The notes: generated from the letters alone by a model not told the origin. 64,000 nucleotides of DNA from CAWFKS01 sp963816435 (GCA_963816435.1 CAWFKS010000005.1:226959-290958); one strand, 5' to 3'; positions 18,601 to 28,002 are shown, counted from the stretch's first letter. Program-made: numbers and translations.

Positions 18601-21211
18601 ATGGCCAGAGAACGCGGCGATATCCATCCCGCACCGATCGTCGATCAGAATACCCGCCCCGGGGCCATAACCCGTCTTGTGATCTTCACCGCCGTGCTGA
18701 CCGGCGCGGCGATCATGTTCGCGATTTTCCAGGAGCGGCTGGGCGACCCCTTCCTGCTCGGGCTTCTCGGCGTGCTGGCAATGATCGGCGTCGGCTATCT
18801 GTTCGCCACCGCCATAGGCTTCGTGCAGATCGCGCCGCGCTCCAATGCCGACGATCTCGCCAAGGCTTTCATCGACACGCTGGGGCAGGGGCTGGTGGTC
18901 ACCGACCAGAAGGGCCGTGTCGTCTACGCCAACGCCGCCTATGCGGAGATGACGGGCGCCACCTCGGCCGCCGATCTGCGGACGGTCGACGGGCTGCTTG
19001 TCCGACGATCCCGAGGCCTCGCCGACCGTCGTGCGGCTGGCCGCCGGCCTGCGCGACGGCGTGGCCGGCGACGGCGAATTCCGCCTCTCGCACGCGATCA
19101 AACCGGGCAGCGATGCCGGCGCACGCTGGTACAGGGTTCGTGCCCGCGTGTTCGCCGTGCCCGGCAGGCCGCAGCCGCTGCAGGCCTGGCAGCTCGCCGA
19201 CATCTCGGAGGAACGTGCCGAGCAGGAGCGCTTCTTCCTCGACCTCCAGAAAGCCATCGATCACCTCGATCACGCGCCGGCCGGCTTCTTCGCCGCCGAC
19301 ACCGACGGTCGCGTCACCTACATCAACGCCACGCTCGCGGAATGGCTCGGCATCGATCTCGCGAGCTTCACGCCGGGGGCCATCTCCCTGCCCGAGATCG
19401 TGGCCGGCGACGGGATGGCGCTGATCCGCTCCGTGAAGGCCGATCCGGGCACCACCCGCAACGCCGTCATCGACCTCGACCTTGCCACGGCCGGCGGCGA
19501 AGTGCTGCCCGTGCGCTTCATGCACCGGGTCACCGCCAGCCGCGAGGGCATAGGCGGCCCGACGCGCACCATAGTGCTCAACCGCAACCAGGGCGAGGAT
19601 GCCGCGGGCGACCTTCGCTCCGCCGAGATTCGCTTCACGCGCTTCTTCAACTCCACGCCCATGGCGATAGCCGGCGTCGATGCGCAGGGCCGCATCCTGC
19701 GCACCAACGCGCCTTTCCTGTCGCTGTTCTCCGCTTGCGTGGATCGCGACGCCGTAGACCGGCAGGTGAGGCTCGACACCGTCATTCACGAGCGTGACAA
19801 GCCGAGCTTCGCCGCAGCGCTGGAAAAGGCGGTCCAGCACCAGGCCGACATCTCGCCGATCGACACCGTTCTTCCCGGCGAGGAGGAGCGGCACATGCGC
19901 TTCTACGTCAACGCGGTCACCGACGGCGTCGAAGAGGGGCAGGAAGCGGCGATCGTCTATGCCGTCGAGACGACCGAGCAGAAGGCGCTCGAGGCCCAGA
20001 TGGCGCAGAGCCAGAAGATGCAGGCCGTGGGACAGCTCGCCGGCGGCATCGCGCACGATTTCAACAACGTGCTGACAGCCATCATCATGGCGTCGGACCT
20101 GCTGCTGACGAACCACCGCCCGTCGGACCCGTCGTTCCCGGACATCATGAACATCAAGCAGAACGCCAACCGCGCCGCCTCGCTGGTGCGTCAGCTGCTG
20201 GCGTTCTCGCGGCGCCAGACGCTGCGGCCGGAGGTGCTCAGCCTCACCGACGTGCTGGCGGACCTGCGCATGCTGCTCGCCCGTCTCGTCGGCAACGACG
20301 TGACGCTGAAGATCGAGCACGGACGGGATCTGTGGCCGGTGAGGGCCGACATCGGCCAGTTCGAGCAGGTGGTGGTCAACCTCGCCGTCAACGCGCGCGA
20401 CGCCATGCCCGGTGGCGGCGATCTCACCGTTCGCACCCGCAATGTCGTGCAGGAGGAGTGCGCCGGTTTCGGCCATCGCGAGCTGACGCCGGCCGACTAT
20501 GTGCTCGTCGAGGTCGAGGACACGGGAAGCGGCATCGAACCGGAGACCCTCAAGAAGATCTTCGAGCCGTTCTTCACCACCAAGGAAGTGGGGAAGGGGA
20601 CCGGCCTCGGTCTGTCGATGGTCTACGGCATCATCAAGCAGACCGGCGGCTTCATCTTCTGCGAATCGGAAGTCGGCAAGGGCACGACGTTCCAGATTTT
20701 CCTGCCCCGCCATGTCGCGGCCGCGACGACCGGCGAAGGCTCCGTCGCCAGCGCGGACAAGGAGCGCACCGCCGAGCCCCGGTCTGAGAAGGAGACCGCC
20801 GCGGCGCGGCAGGCCGATGAAGCCGCCAAGGACCTCTCGGGTTCGGCCACCGTGCTGCTGGTCGAAGACGAGGACGCGGTTCGCATGGGCAGCGTACGGG
20901 CATTGTCCTCCCGCGGCTACACCGTCCACGAGGCGTCGTCGGGCGTCGAGGCGATGGAAATATTCCACGAACTGGACGGCAAGATCGACCTGGTCGTTTC
21001 CGATGTCGTGATGCCCGAGATGGACGGGCCGACGCTGCTCGGCGAACTGCGCAAGGTGCAGCCGGACATCAAGTTCATCTTCGTGTCCGGTTACGCGGAG
21101 GACGCCTTCGCGAAGAACCTCCCGGCCGACGCGCAATTCGGTTTCCTGCCGAAGCCGTTCTCGCTCAAGCAGCTCGCCACCACCGTCAAGGACATGCTGG
21201 AGCGCGACTGA
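18601..21211 (+). CDS. cckA: Hybrid sensor histidine kinase CckA (one frameshift)
   Basis: 869 residues after removing one T near 18994 (GCTTGTCCGAC). Order: two N-terminal membrane helices (about residues 25-70), tandem PAS domains (TLGQGLVVTDQKGRVVYANA at about 95, DHAPAGFFAADTDGRV, FNSTPMAIAGVDAQGR), HisKA with the phospho-His in LAGGIAHDFNNVLTAI (about residue 484), HATPase_c (NLAVNARDAMP, DTGSGIEPET, GKGTGLGLSMVYGI), and a C-terminal receiver (VLLVEDEDAVR, phospho-Asp in LVVSDVVMPEMDGP, about residue 800). This is the master cell-cycle kinase/phosphatase that controls CtrA through ChpT in alphaproteobacteria. It is normally essential, which argues that the frameshift is not biological. 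Confidence 0.95.
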
Positions 21212-21238
21212 CGCTCCTGCTTCCGTCTCGTCTCGACG

Positions 21239-21270
21239 AAAAAGCCCCGCAGACAGATGCCTGCGGGGCC
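21239..21270. terminator. Hairpin terminator after cckA
   Basis: A 9-bp stem (GCCCCGCAG at 21244-21252, CTGCGGGGC at 21261-21269) preceded by AAAAA. The T run is on the minus-strand side, so it is a strong minus-strand terminator and a weaker plus-strand one; with cckA ending at 21211 it most likely closes the cckA transcript. Confidence 0.65.
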
Positions 21271-21618
21271 TCGAGGCATTTGTGGTGCAAACAACCTCTG
21301 CCGGAGGAACGCTCCGGTGGCGTGAATCTAGGCTGTCACGGCGCCCGTTACCAACGCGATTTGCGCCGATCTCCTGATGAACATTGAGGCAATTACCTGA
21401 GCTGCCTAAAATGTAGACAGAGCCAGCTCGCACTGCTGAAAAAACCCTCAACAGAAGATTAACCGCATCCCGGCCCCTTGTTGCGATGTGTGCGGAGCGC
21501 CTCGCAACCTATTGATCTGACGCAGTTTTCCAAACGGAGAAAAATCCGGCCCTGGAAACTGGCACGGCAGTTGCAACGCTATGGGCGGTGCAAACAACCC
21601 TGTTCGGAGGTTTATTCA
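21270..21618 (+). promoter_or_regulatory. Regulatory region upstream of the urt operon
   Basis: 349 bases without a gene. It holds the sigma-54 promoter described separately, two copies of a 13-bp sequence GGTGCAAACAACC (21284-21296 and 21587-21599), and an AT-richer patch around 21370-21475 that could hold enhancer-binding-protein sites. The frame of urtA is open back to 21478 but that extension has no coding character. Confidence 0.7.
21560..21575 (+). promoter_or_regulatory. Sigma-54 (RpoN) -24/-12 promoter of urtA
   Basis: TGGCACGGCAGTTGCA is a perfect match to the RpoN consensus TGGCAC-N5-TTGCW: GG at 21561-21562, GC at 21573-21574, with the obligatory 10 bases between. Transcription should start near 21586, leaving a leader of about 33 bases before the urtA ATG and its CGGAGG ribosome site. 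RpoN promoters need an activator; for urea uptake the expected one is NtrC under nitrogen limitation. Confidence 0.88.
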
Positions 21619-22926
21619 ATGAGGGGAACTTTCAAGAAGGCAGCCGGGCTTCTGGCCGCGAGTGCCGTAGCCATGGGCCTGCTGGCAACAGTGCCGGCCC
21701 GGGCCGAGGAGGATACGATCAAGGTCGGCATCCTCCACTCGCTTTCCGGCACGATGGCGATTTCCGAGACGACGCTCAAGGACGCCATGCTCATGCTCAT
21801 CGACGAGCAGAACAAGAAGGGCGGACTGCTGGGCAAGAAGCTCGAGGCGGTCGTCGTCGATCCGGCCTCCGACTGGCCGCTCTTCGCCGAGAAGGCCCGT
21901 GAGCTGATCAGCCAGGACAAGGTCGCCGCCGTGTTCGGCTGCTGGACGTCGGTGAGCCGCAAGTCGGTGCTGCCGGTGTTCTCCGAGCTCAACTCGCTGC
22001 TCTTCTACCCCGTCCAGTACGAGGGCGAGGAAAGCGAGCGCAACGTGTTCTACACCGGCGCTGCGCCCAACCAGCAGGCGATCCCCGCCGTCGACTACCT
22101 GATGAGCGACGATGGCGGCGCGGTGAAGCGGTGGGTGCTGGAAGGCACCGACTACGTCTATCCGCGCACGACCAACAAGATCCTCGAGGCCTACCTGAAG
22201 TCGAAGGGCGTGGCCGACGAGGACATCATGATCAACTACACGCCGTTCGGCTTCTCCGACTGGCAGACCGAGGTCTCCGCGATCAAGACCTTCGGCTCGG
22301 CCGGCAAGAAGACGGCGGTCGTCTCCACCATCAACGGCGACGCCAACGTGCCGTTCTACAAGGAACTCGCCAACCAGGGCATCAAGGCGACCGACATCCC
22401 GGTCGTGGCGTTCTCGGTGGGTGAGGAAGAGCTTGCCGGTCTCGACACCGCTCCGCTCGTCGGCCACCTGGCCGCCTGGAACTATTTCGAAAGCGTCGAC
22501 ACCGAGCAGAACGCCGAGTTCATCGACACCTGGCACAAGTTCATCGGCGACGACAAGCGCGTGACCAACGACCCGATGGAAGCCCATTACATCGGCTTCA
22601 ACATGTGGGTTAAGGCGGTCGAGAAGGCCGGCACGACCGATCCCGACGCCGTGATCGACGCCATCATCGGCGTGTCGGTGCCGAACCTCACCGGCGGCTA
22701 CTCGACCATGATGCCGAACCACCACATCACCAAGCCGGTGCTGATCGGCGAGATCCAGGATAACGGCCAGTTCGAGACGGTCTGGGAGACGCCGGGCCTG
22801 GTGCCGGGCGACGCCTGGTCGGACTACCTGCCCAACTCCAAGGACCTGATCTCCGATTGGCGCAAGCCGATGTCGTGCGGCAACTTCAACGTCGCCACCG
22901 GCAAGTGCGGCGGCAAGGGAAGCTGA
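21619..22926 (+). CDS. urtA: Urea ABC transporter substrate-binding protein
   Basis: 435 residues with a signal peptide (GLLAASAVAMGLLATVPARA). Family-specific blocks: IKVGILHSLSGTMAISETTL, VAAVFGCWTSVSRKSVLPV, LFYPVQYEGEESERNVFY, PVVAFSVGEEELAGLD and the C-terminal DWRKPMSCGNFNVATGKCGG. This is the type I periplasmic binding fold of the amide-urea group, similar to AmiC/FmdD. It captures urea for UrtBCDE. First gene of the operon, with the RpoN promoter upstream and CGGAGG eight bases before the ATG. It is separated from urtB by 170 bases full of hairpins. Confidence 0.96.
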   Translation: MRGTFKKAAGLLAASAVAMGLLATVPARAEEDTIKVGILHSLSGTMAISETTLKDAMLMLIDEQNKKGGLLGKKLEAVVVDPASDWPLFAEKARELISQDKVAAVFGCWTSVSRKSVLPVFSELNSLLFYPVQYEGEESERNVFYTGAAPNQQAIPAVDYLMSDDGGAVKRWVLEGTDYVYPRTTNKILEAYLKSKGVADEDIMINYTPFGFSDWQTEVSAIKTFGSAGKKTAVVSTINGDANVPFYKELANQGIKATDIPVVAFSVGEEELAGLDTAPLVGHLAAWNYFESVDTEQNAEFIDTWHKFIGDDKRVTNDPMEAHYIGFNMWVKAVEKAGTTDPDAVIDAIIGVSVPNLTGGYSTMMPNHHITKPVLIGEIQDNGQFETVWETPGLVPGDAWSDYLPNSKDLISDWRKPMSCGNFNVATGKCGGKGS

Positions 22927-22930
22927 CCCG

Positions 22931-22979
22931 AGGCATGATCCCGAAAAGCGGATACCGGTTTTCGGACAGGATCATGCCT
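22931..22979. repeat. Palindromic repeat R1 (rhizobial RIME-like element) between urtA and urtB
   Basis: A 49-base imperfect palindrome: AGGCATGATCCCGAAAAGCG pairs with the reverse complement ending GGATCATGCCT, around a central ACCGGTTTTC. It begins four bases after the urtA stop. It shares its ACCGGTTTTC core and its position straight after a stop codon with three other copies (27396, 28276, 38394). Such elements resemble the intergenic mosaic palindromes of rhizobia. Confidence 0.85.
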
Positions 22980-22994
22980 GCGTGAACACCATCC

Positions 22995-23020
22995 CGGCTG
23001 GAACCTCCTCCCTCCAGCCG
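22995..23020. repeat. Hairpin 2 in the urtA-urtB spacer
   Basis: Perfect 8-bp stem: CGGCTGGA (22995-23002) and TCCAGCCG (23013-23020) around a ten-base pyrimidine-rich loop. No T run follows, so it is not a classical terminator. Confidence 0.7.
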
Positions 23021-23026
23021 AGACAC

Positions 23027-23062
23027 CTCCCGGGCGGGCTCCTCCTCCCGCTCGCCCGGGAG
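23027..23062. repeat. Hairpin 3 in the urtA-urtB spacer
   Basis: Perfect 10-bp GC stem: CTCCCGGGCG (23027-23036) and CGCCCGGGAG (23053-23062), ending 34 bases before the urtB start. No T run. It is likely a processing or stability element that keeps urtA mRNA more abundant than the permease message. Confidence 0.75.
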
Positions 23063-23096
23063 ACACCTTCCAGATGCTTCGGGACGGTCGCCTGAA

Positions 23097-24716
23097 ATGA
23101 ACCTGCTACGCGCCATCGGCCTTCTGGCCCTGTTCCTTGCCGCGCAACTGGCGCCGGCACAGGCGGACGAGGCGGAACTCCGGGCGATCATCGCGAAGTT
23201 CGCCACCTCGCGAAGCTACAGCCAGACCGAGGAAATCGTCGGCGAGCTCGTCGCCACCGGCGAACCGGCCGTCGCCCGCGTCCTCAACGCGCTCTCCGAC
23301 GGCGATCTCCACTTCCGCAAGGCCGACAAGCAGGTCTTCATCGTTCGCAAGCAGGGCGGCGTCGTCGCACTTCTCGACCCGTTGAGCGGCGACAAGGTCG
23401 GCGAGGCCGAGAACACCCGCGAACTCACCAAGATCAAGGTCAACAACGGCCTGCGCGGTTCGATCCGCGACGCGCTCGGCACCCTCACGCTCGGCTCGCC
23501 CAATCCGGCGGTGCGCATGCAGGCTGCCGAAACGCTGTTCAATTCCCCCGATCCGGAGCAGATCGACATCCTCGACGCCGCGATCGCCAAGGAAGCGGAT
23601 GCCGACGTCAAGGCCCGCCTGCAAGAGGCGCGGGCGGCGGCCGTGCTGATTTCCGACCTCGGCGAGGAACAGAAGCTCGCCGCCATCTCGACCATCGCGG
23701 CCCGCGGTGATCGGACGGCGCTGTCCATGCTGCGTGCCATTGCCTCCACCTCGGAAGGCAGTCTCAAGGATGCCGCCGAAGCTGCCGCCGAGAGCGTGCG
23801 CTCGTCCCTGGCGGCGTGGGACGCCGCGCAGAACGTCTGGTTCGGCATCTCGCTCGGGTCCGTGCTGCTTCTGGCCGCAATCGGGCTCGCCATCACCTTC
23901 GGCGTCATGGGCGTCATCAACATGGCGCACGGCGAGATGGTGATGCTCGGCGCCTACACGACCTTCGTCGTCCAGGAACTGATCCGCACCTACGTGCCCG
24001 GCCTGTTCGACTGGTCGCTGGCGATCGCTCTGCCGCTTGCCTTCCTCGTCGCCGGCGGCGTCGGCTTCGCCATCGAGCGCGGCATCATCCGCTTCCTCTA
24101 TGGCCGGCCGCTGGAGACGCTGCTCGCCACCTGGGGTGTCTCGCTCGTCCTACAGCAGGCGGTGCGCACGATCTTCGGGCCGACCAACCGGCAGGTCGGG
24201 AACCCCTCATGGATGTCGGGTTCCTTCGAACTCGGCCATCTGGCGATCACCTGGAACCGGCTGTGGATCGTCGCCTTCGCGCTCTGCGTGTTCGCGCTGC
24301 TCCTCTACATTTTCAACCGCACGCCCTGGGGGCTGCAGATGCGCGCGGTGACCGCCAACCGCCGCATGGCATCGTCCATGGGCATCCGCACGCCGATGAT
24401 CGACGCGCTGACCTTCGCGCTCGGCTCCGGGATCGCCGGCATCGCCGGCGTGGCGCTCAGCCAGGTCGACAACGTCTCGCCCAATCTCGGGCAGGGCTAC
24501 ATCATCGACAGCTTCATGGTCGTGGTTTTCGGCGGCGTCGGCAATCTTTGGGGCACGCTGGTCGGCGCCTTCTCGCTCGGCATCCTCAACAAGTTCCTGG
24601 AGCCCTATGCCGGCGCGGTGCTGGGCAAGATCCTGGTGCTGGTGCTGATCATCCTGTTCATCCAGAAGCGCCCGCGTGGCCTGTTCGCGCTCAAGGGCAG
24701 GGCGGTGGAGGCATGA
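23097..24716 (+). CDS. urtB: Urea ABC transporter permease UrtB
   Basis: 539 residues. Signal peptide (LRAIGLLALFLAAQLAPAQA), then about 230 residues of helical, HEAT-like periplasmic domain typical of UrtB, then the LivH-type permease with about eight membrane segments (AAIGLAITFGVMGVINMAHG, the conserved permease signature; SFMVVVFGGVGNLWGTLVGA near the end). It forms the channel with UrtC. Its TGA overlaps the urtC ATG (ATGA), implying coupled translation. Confidence 0.95.
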   Translation: MNLLRAIGLLALFLAAQLAPAQADEAELRAIIAKFATSRSYSQTEEIVGELVATGEPAVARVLNALSDGDLHFRKADKQVFIVRKQGGVVALLDPLSGDKVGEAENTRELTKIKVNNGLRGSIRDALGTLTLGSPNPAVRMQAAETLFNSPDPEQIDILDAAIAKEADADVKARLQEARAAAVLISDLGEEQKLAAISTIAARGDRTALSMLRAIASTSEGSLKDAAEAAAESVRSSLAAWDAAQNVWFGISLGSVLLLAAIGLAITFGVMGVINMAHGEMVMLGAYTTFVVQELIRTYVPGLFDWSLAIALPLAFLVAGGVGFAIERGIIRFLYGRPLETLLATWGVSLVLQQAVRTIFGPTNRQVGNPSWMSGSFELGHLAITWNRLWIVAFALCVFALLLYIFNRTPWGLQMRAVTANRRMASSMGIRTPMIDALTFALGSGIAGIAGVALSQVDNVSPNLGQGYIIDSFMVVVFGGVGNLWGTLVGAFSLGILNKFLEPYAGAVLGKILVLVLIILFIQKRPRGLFALKGRAVEA

Positions 24717-25945
24717 TCGCGGCGCGCTTCTTCGCTGCCGGCCTGTCGCGGCGGGTGATCGCCGCGCTGGTCATCCTTCTGGCCATCGCCGTTATGGTGC
24801 CCGTGCTGCACCTGGCGGTGCCGCGCGGCAGCGCGTTCCACATGCCGTCCTACATGGTGGCGCTCACCGGCAAGTATCTCTGCTACGCGCTGCTGGCGCT
24901 GGCCCTCGATCTCGTGTGGGGGTTCTGCGGGATACTGTCGCTCGGCCACGGTGCGTTCTTCGCGCTCGGCGGCTACGCGATGGGCATGTACCTGATGCGC
25001 CAGATCGGCACCCGCGGCGTTTACGGCAACCCGATCCTTCCCGACTTCATGGTCTTCCTGAACTGGAAGGAACTGCCCTGGTACTGGTACGGCTTCGACC
25101 ACTTCTGGTTCGCCGCGATCATGGTAATGCTGGCGCCGGGGCTGCTCGCCTTCGTTTTCGGCTGGTTCGCCTTCAGGAGCCGGGTGACCGGCGTCTATCT
25201 GTCGATCATCACCCAGGCGATGACCTACGCGCTGCTGCTTGCCTTCTTCCGCAACGACATGGGTTTCGGCGGCAACAACGGGCTTACCGACTTCAAGGAT
25301 ATTCTGGGCTTCTCGGTGCAGGCCGACGCAACGCGCTCGGCGCTGTTCGCCACGAGCGCGATCGCGCTGGCGCTCGGTGTCCTGATGGTGGCCGCGATCT
25401 CCGGCTCCAAATACGGCAAGCTGATGATCGCCGTGCGCGACGCCGAAAGCCGAACCCGCTTCATCGGCTGGCGGCCGGAGAACATCAAGCTGTTCGCCTT
25501 CACGGTCTCGGCCGTCATGGCGGGCATCGCCGGCGCGCTTTACGTGCCGCAGGTCGGCATCATCAACCCTAGCGAGTTCGAGCCTGCGAACTCCATCGAA
25601 GTCGTGGTGTGGGCGGCCGTCGGCGGGCGTGGCACCATCGTCGGCCCGATCCTCGGCGCGCTTCTGGTCAACGGCGGCAAGAGCTGGTTCACCGGCGTGC
25701 TGCCGGAGTTCTGGCTGTTCGCGCTGGGCGGCCTGTTCATCGCCGTCACGCTGTTCCTGCCGAGGGGTATCGTGGGCACGTGGGATGCCTGGCGTGAAAA
25801 GAGGGGCCAGAGCCTCGCCGCGGCCGCGCAGCCCGAGCCTGCCGAGAACGAGCCGGTCGAGCCCGAGGACGGCCCCGTGATCCAGCCGCAGCGCCCGTAC
25901 GATCCGCCGCGATCTTCCGACCCCGAACCGCAGCCCGCCGAGTAG
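24713..25945 (+). CDS. urtC: Urea ABC transporter permease UrtC
   Basis: 410 residues from the ATG overlapping the urtB stop. LivM-type permease with eight to ten membrane segments; family blocks GFCGILSLGHGAFFALGGYA and MGFGGNNGLTDFKDILGF are intact. The last 45 residues form an acidic, Pro-rich cytoplasmic tail (AQPEPAENEPVEPEDGPV) longer than in many homologues and probably disordered. Five bases separate it from urtD. Confidence 0.95.
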   Translation: MIAARFFAAGLSRRVIAALVILLAIAVMVPVLHLAVPRGSAFHMPSYMVALTGKYLCYALLALALDLVWGFCGILSLGHGAFFALGGYAMGMYLMRQIGTRGVYGNPILPDFMVFLNWKELPWYWYGFDHFWFAAIMVMLAPGLLAFVFGWFAFRSRVTGVYLSIITQAMTYALLLAFFRNDMGFGGNNGLTDFKDILGFSVQADATRSALFATSAIALALGVLMVAAISGSKYGKLMIAVRDAESRTRFIGWRPENIKLFAFTVSAVMAGIAGALYVPQVGIINPSEFEPANSIEVVVWAAVGGRGTIVGPILGALLVNGGKSWFTGVLPEFWLFALGGLFIAVTLFLPRGIVGTWDAWREKRGQSLAAAAQPEPAENEPVEPEDGPVIQPQRPYDPPRSSDPEPQPAE

Positions 25946-25950
25946 CGACG

Positions 25951-26697
25951 ATGTCGAAATCCAACACCATCCTCTATCTCGACGGCGTCTCGGTCTCTTT
26001 CGACGGGTTCAAGGCCATCAACGAGCTGTCTCTCGTGCTCGACAAGGGCGAGATGCGCGCGATCATCGGCCCCAACGGCGCCGGCAAGACGACGATGATG
26101 GACATCATCACCGGCAAGACGCGGCCCGACGAGGGCGTGGTCTTCTTCGACGGCGAGATCGACCTGACGCGCCACGACGAGGCCGACATCGCCATGCTCG
26201 GGATCGGCCGGAAATTCCAGAAGCCGACCGTCTTCGAAAGCCACAGCGTGGAGGACAACGTCCGCCTGGCGATGGCGGGGCCGCGCTCGATCTTCCCGGC
26301 ACTCTTCCACGCCCGCTCCAATGACGAGGACGAGCGCGTCGACGCTATCCTCGAACGCATCCGGCTGGCCGAGAAACGCGACATGCTGGCGGCCAATCTG
26401 AGCCACGGCCAGAAACAATGGCTGGAGATCGGCATGCTGCTTGCGCAGGACCCCAAGCTTTTGCTCGTCGACGAGCCGGTCGCCGGCATGACCGACGCCG
26501 AGACGGTGGAGACGGCGCGGCTTCTGAAGGACATCGCGCGCACCCATTCGGTGATCGTGGTCGAGCACGACATGGATTTCGTGCGCGAGCTCGGCGTCAA
26601 GGTGACCTGCCTGCACGAGGGCTCGGTGCTGTCGGAGGGCACGCTCGATCACGTCAGCGCCGACCAGCGCGTCATCGAAGTCTATCTGGGGCGGTAG
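25951..26697 (+). CDS. urtD: Urea ABC transporter ATP-binding protein UrtD
   Basis: 248 residues. Walker A GPNGAGKT at residues 40-47, signature motif NLSHGQKQWLEIGMLL, Walker B LLLVDEPVAGM and switch His in VVEHDMDFV. The LSHGQ form of the signature and the EPVAGMTDAE sequence are typical of UrtD rather than LivG. Forms the ATPase pair with UrtE. Two bases separate it from urtE. Confidence 0.95.
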   Translation: MSKSNTILYLDGVSVSFDGFKAINELSLVLDKGEMRAIIGPNGAGKTTMMDIITGKTRPDEGVVFFDGEIDLTRHDEADIAMLGIGRKFQKPTVFESHSVEDNVRLAMAGPRSIFPALFHARSNDEDERVDAILERIRLAEKRDMLAANLSHGQKQWLEIGMLLAQDPKLLLVDEPVAGMTDAETVETARLLKDIARTHSVIVVEHDMDFVRELGVKVTCLHEGSVLSEGTLDHVSADQRVIEVYLGR

Positions 26698-26699
26698 CG

Positions 26700-27395
26700 A
26701 TGCTGACGGTGACCGACGCAACCCTTCACTACGGCGCCGCCCAGGCGCTGCGCGGCGTTTCGATGGCGGCCGATGCCGGCAGGATCACCTGCGTGCTCGG
26801 CCGCAACGGCGTCGGCAAGACCAGTCTGATGAGAGCGATAGTCGGCCATTACCGGCTGACGTCGGGCGAGATAGCCTTCGAGGGGAAGGCGCTCGACCGG
26901 AGCGCGGCGTACGATCGCGCCCGGTCGGGCATTTCTTTCGTTCCGCAGGGCAGGGAGATTTTCCCCCTGCTCACGGTGCGCGAAAACCTGGAGACCGGCT
27001 TCGCACCGCTGAAACGGGGCGACCGAACGGTGCCGGAGCACGTGTTCGAACTGTTCCCGGTGCTCAGGGACATGTTGTCCCGCCGCGGCGGCGACCTGTC
27101 GGGCGGCCAGCAGCAGCAGCTGGCGATCGGCCGCGCTCTGGTGATGCGGCCGAAGCTTCTCGTGCTCGACGAGCCGACCGAAGGAATCCAGCCGTCGATC
27201 ATCAAGGATATCGGACGGGCAATTCGTTTCCTGCGCGACCAGGCCGGCATCGCCGTGCTGCTGGTCGAGCAGTATCTGGACTTCTGCCGCGAACTCGCCG
27301 ACGAGGTCTACATCATGGATCGCGGGCAGGTGGTCCACCACGGTCCCGCAGCGGACCTCGACCACGCCCATGTGCGTCGGCACCTGACGGTCTGA
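26700..27395 (+). CDS. urtE: Urea ABC transporter ATP-binding protein UrtE
   Basis: 231 residues. Walker A GRNGVGKT (34-41), signature LSGGQQQQLAIGRAL, Walker B LLVLDEPTEGIQPSI, switch His replaced by Gln in LLVEQYLDF as in LivF-type subunits. Last gene of the operon; palindromic repeat R2 starts directly after its stop. No urease, urea carboxylase or ure accessory gene follows, so urea breakdown must be encoded elsewhere. Confidence 0.95.
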   Translation: MLTVTDATLHYGAAQALRGVSMAADAGRITCVLGRNGVGKTSLMRAIVGHYRLTSGEIAFEGKALDRSAAYDRARSGISFVPQGREIFPLLTVRENLETGFAPLKRGDRTVPEHVFELFPVLRDMLSRRGGDLSGGQQQQLAIGRALVMRPKLLVLDEPTEGIQPSIIKDIGRAIRFLRDQAGIAVLLVEQYLDFCRELADEVYIMDRGQVVHHGPAADLDHAHVRRHLTV

Positions 27396-27493
27396 AGCAA
27401 TGCCAGGAAAGGTGAGACCGGTCTTCGGTCCGGAGTCACGCGATAACAAGAATTTGGAGCGGTTCATCGACACCGTGAAACGATGAACCGTTC
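27396..27493. repeat. Palindromic repeat R2 after urtE
   Basis: Two modules. The first (27396-27440) is GCAATGCCAGGAAAGGTGAG with a central ACCGG and a weak complementary arm. The second is a clean inverted repeat, GCGGTTCATCG (27459-27469) and CGATGAACCGT (27481-27491), separated by ACACCGTGAAA. Both modules recur after aapP (R4), in the same order and at similar spacing. Confidence 0.85.
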
Positions 27494-27521
27494 TTGGCCC
27501 GGGTCGGGCCTCCCGGACGTC

Positions 27522-27779
27522 TCAATCGCCTTCGGGAACACCCTCGTCGGCTTGGCCGTCGGGACTTTGCGAGCTGGAGCCGAGCACGCCGAAGTCCTGA
27601 GACTTCGCGCCGTCGCCTGCGCCGAGAAAACCTTCGGCCGCCAGTCCGCGCCGCAGCAATTCGCGCACCGCGGCTGCCCGGCTCGGCATCCGGTTGTTGA
27701 AGCGGAAATCCTCCAGGGCCCTCAACTCCTCCGGGCTGAGCATGATCTGCAGACGTTCGGGTCTTTCCAACTGGGTCAT
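27522..27779 (-). CDS. Small ribbon-helix-helix-like DNA-binding protein
   Basis: 85 residues. The N-terminal half (MTQLERPERLQIMLSPEELR, then ALEDFRFNNRMPSRAAAVRELLRR in pieces) matches the ribbon-helix-helix pattern: a short strand followed by two helices with a basic PSRAAAVRELLRR second helix. The C-terminal 35 residues are acidic and low-complexity. No toxin gene is adjacent, so an orphan regulator is more likely than an antitoxin. The 220-base gap upstream is AT-rich. Confidence 0.65.
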   Translation of the reverse strand: MTQLERPERLQIMLSPEELRALEDFRFNNRMPSRAAAVRELLRRGLAAEGFLGAGDGAKSQDFGVLGSSSQSPDGQADEGVPEGD

Positions 27780-28002
27780 CTAATGCCTCCCCGCGAGGCC
27801 AGACGCTTCGCTTCGCCATCCATCATTTTAGCAGTCACCGTAAAGTTAGTAACCAACGCATTTTCAAGCAATTTGGTTGCAAACGCCAAAGCTGCCAACT
27901 TCGACCAATGCTATGGGTGCGCCAAGCTATTATCCTACTAACTATTTGAAAAAAAAGAGAAAATGCCTTGCCTTCGTGCCGAAGGGAGCCCATATTGTCG
28001 AC

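Noticed and set aside
21571..21595. TTGCAACGC-TATGG-GCGGTGCAA read as an NtrC site
   Set aside because: Half-site spacing (TGCA-N13-TGCA) is wider than the NtrC consensus and it overlaps the -12 element; kept only as an imperfect inverted repeat.
21478..21618. In-frame upstream extension of urtA
   Set aside because: It would run through the sigma-54 promoter, lacks coding character and precedes a well-formed signal peptide that starts at 21619.
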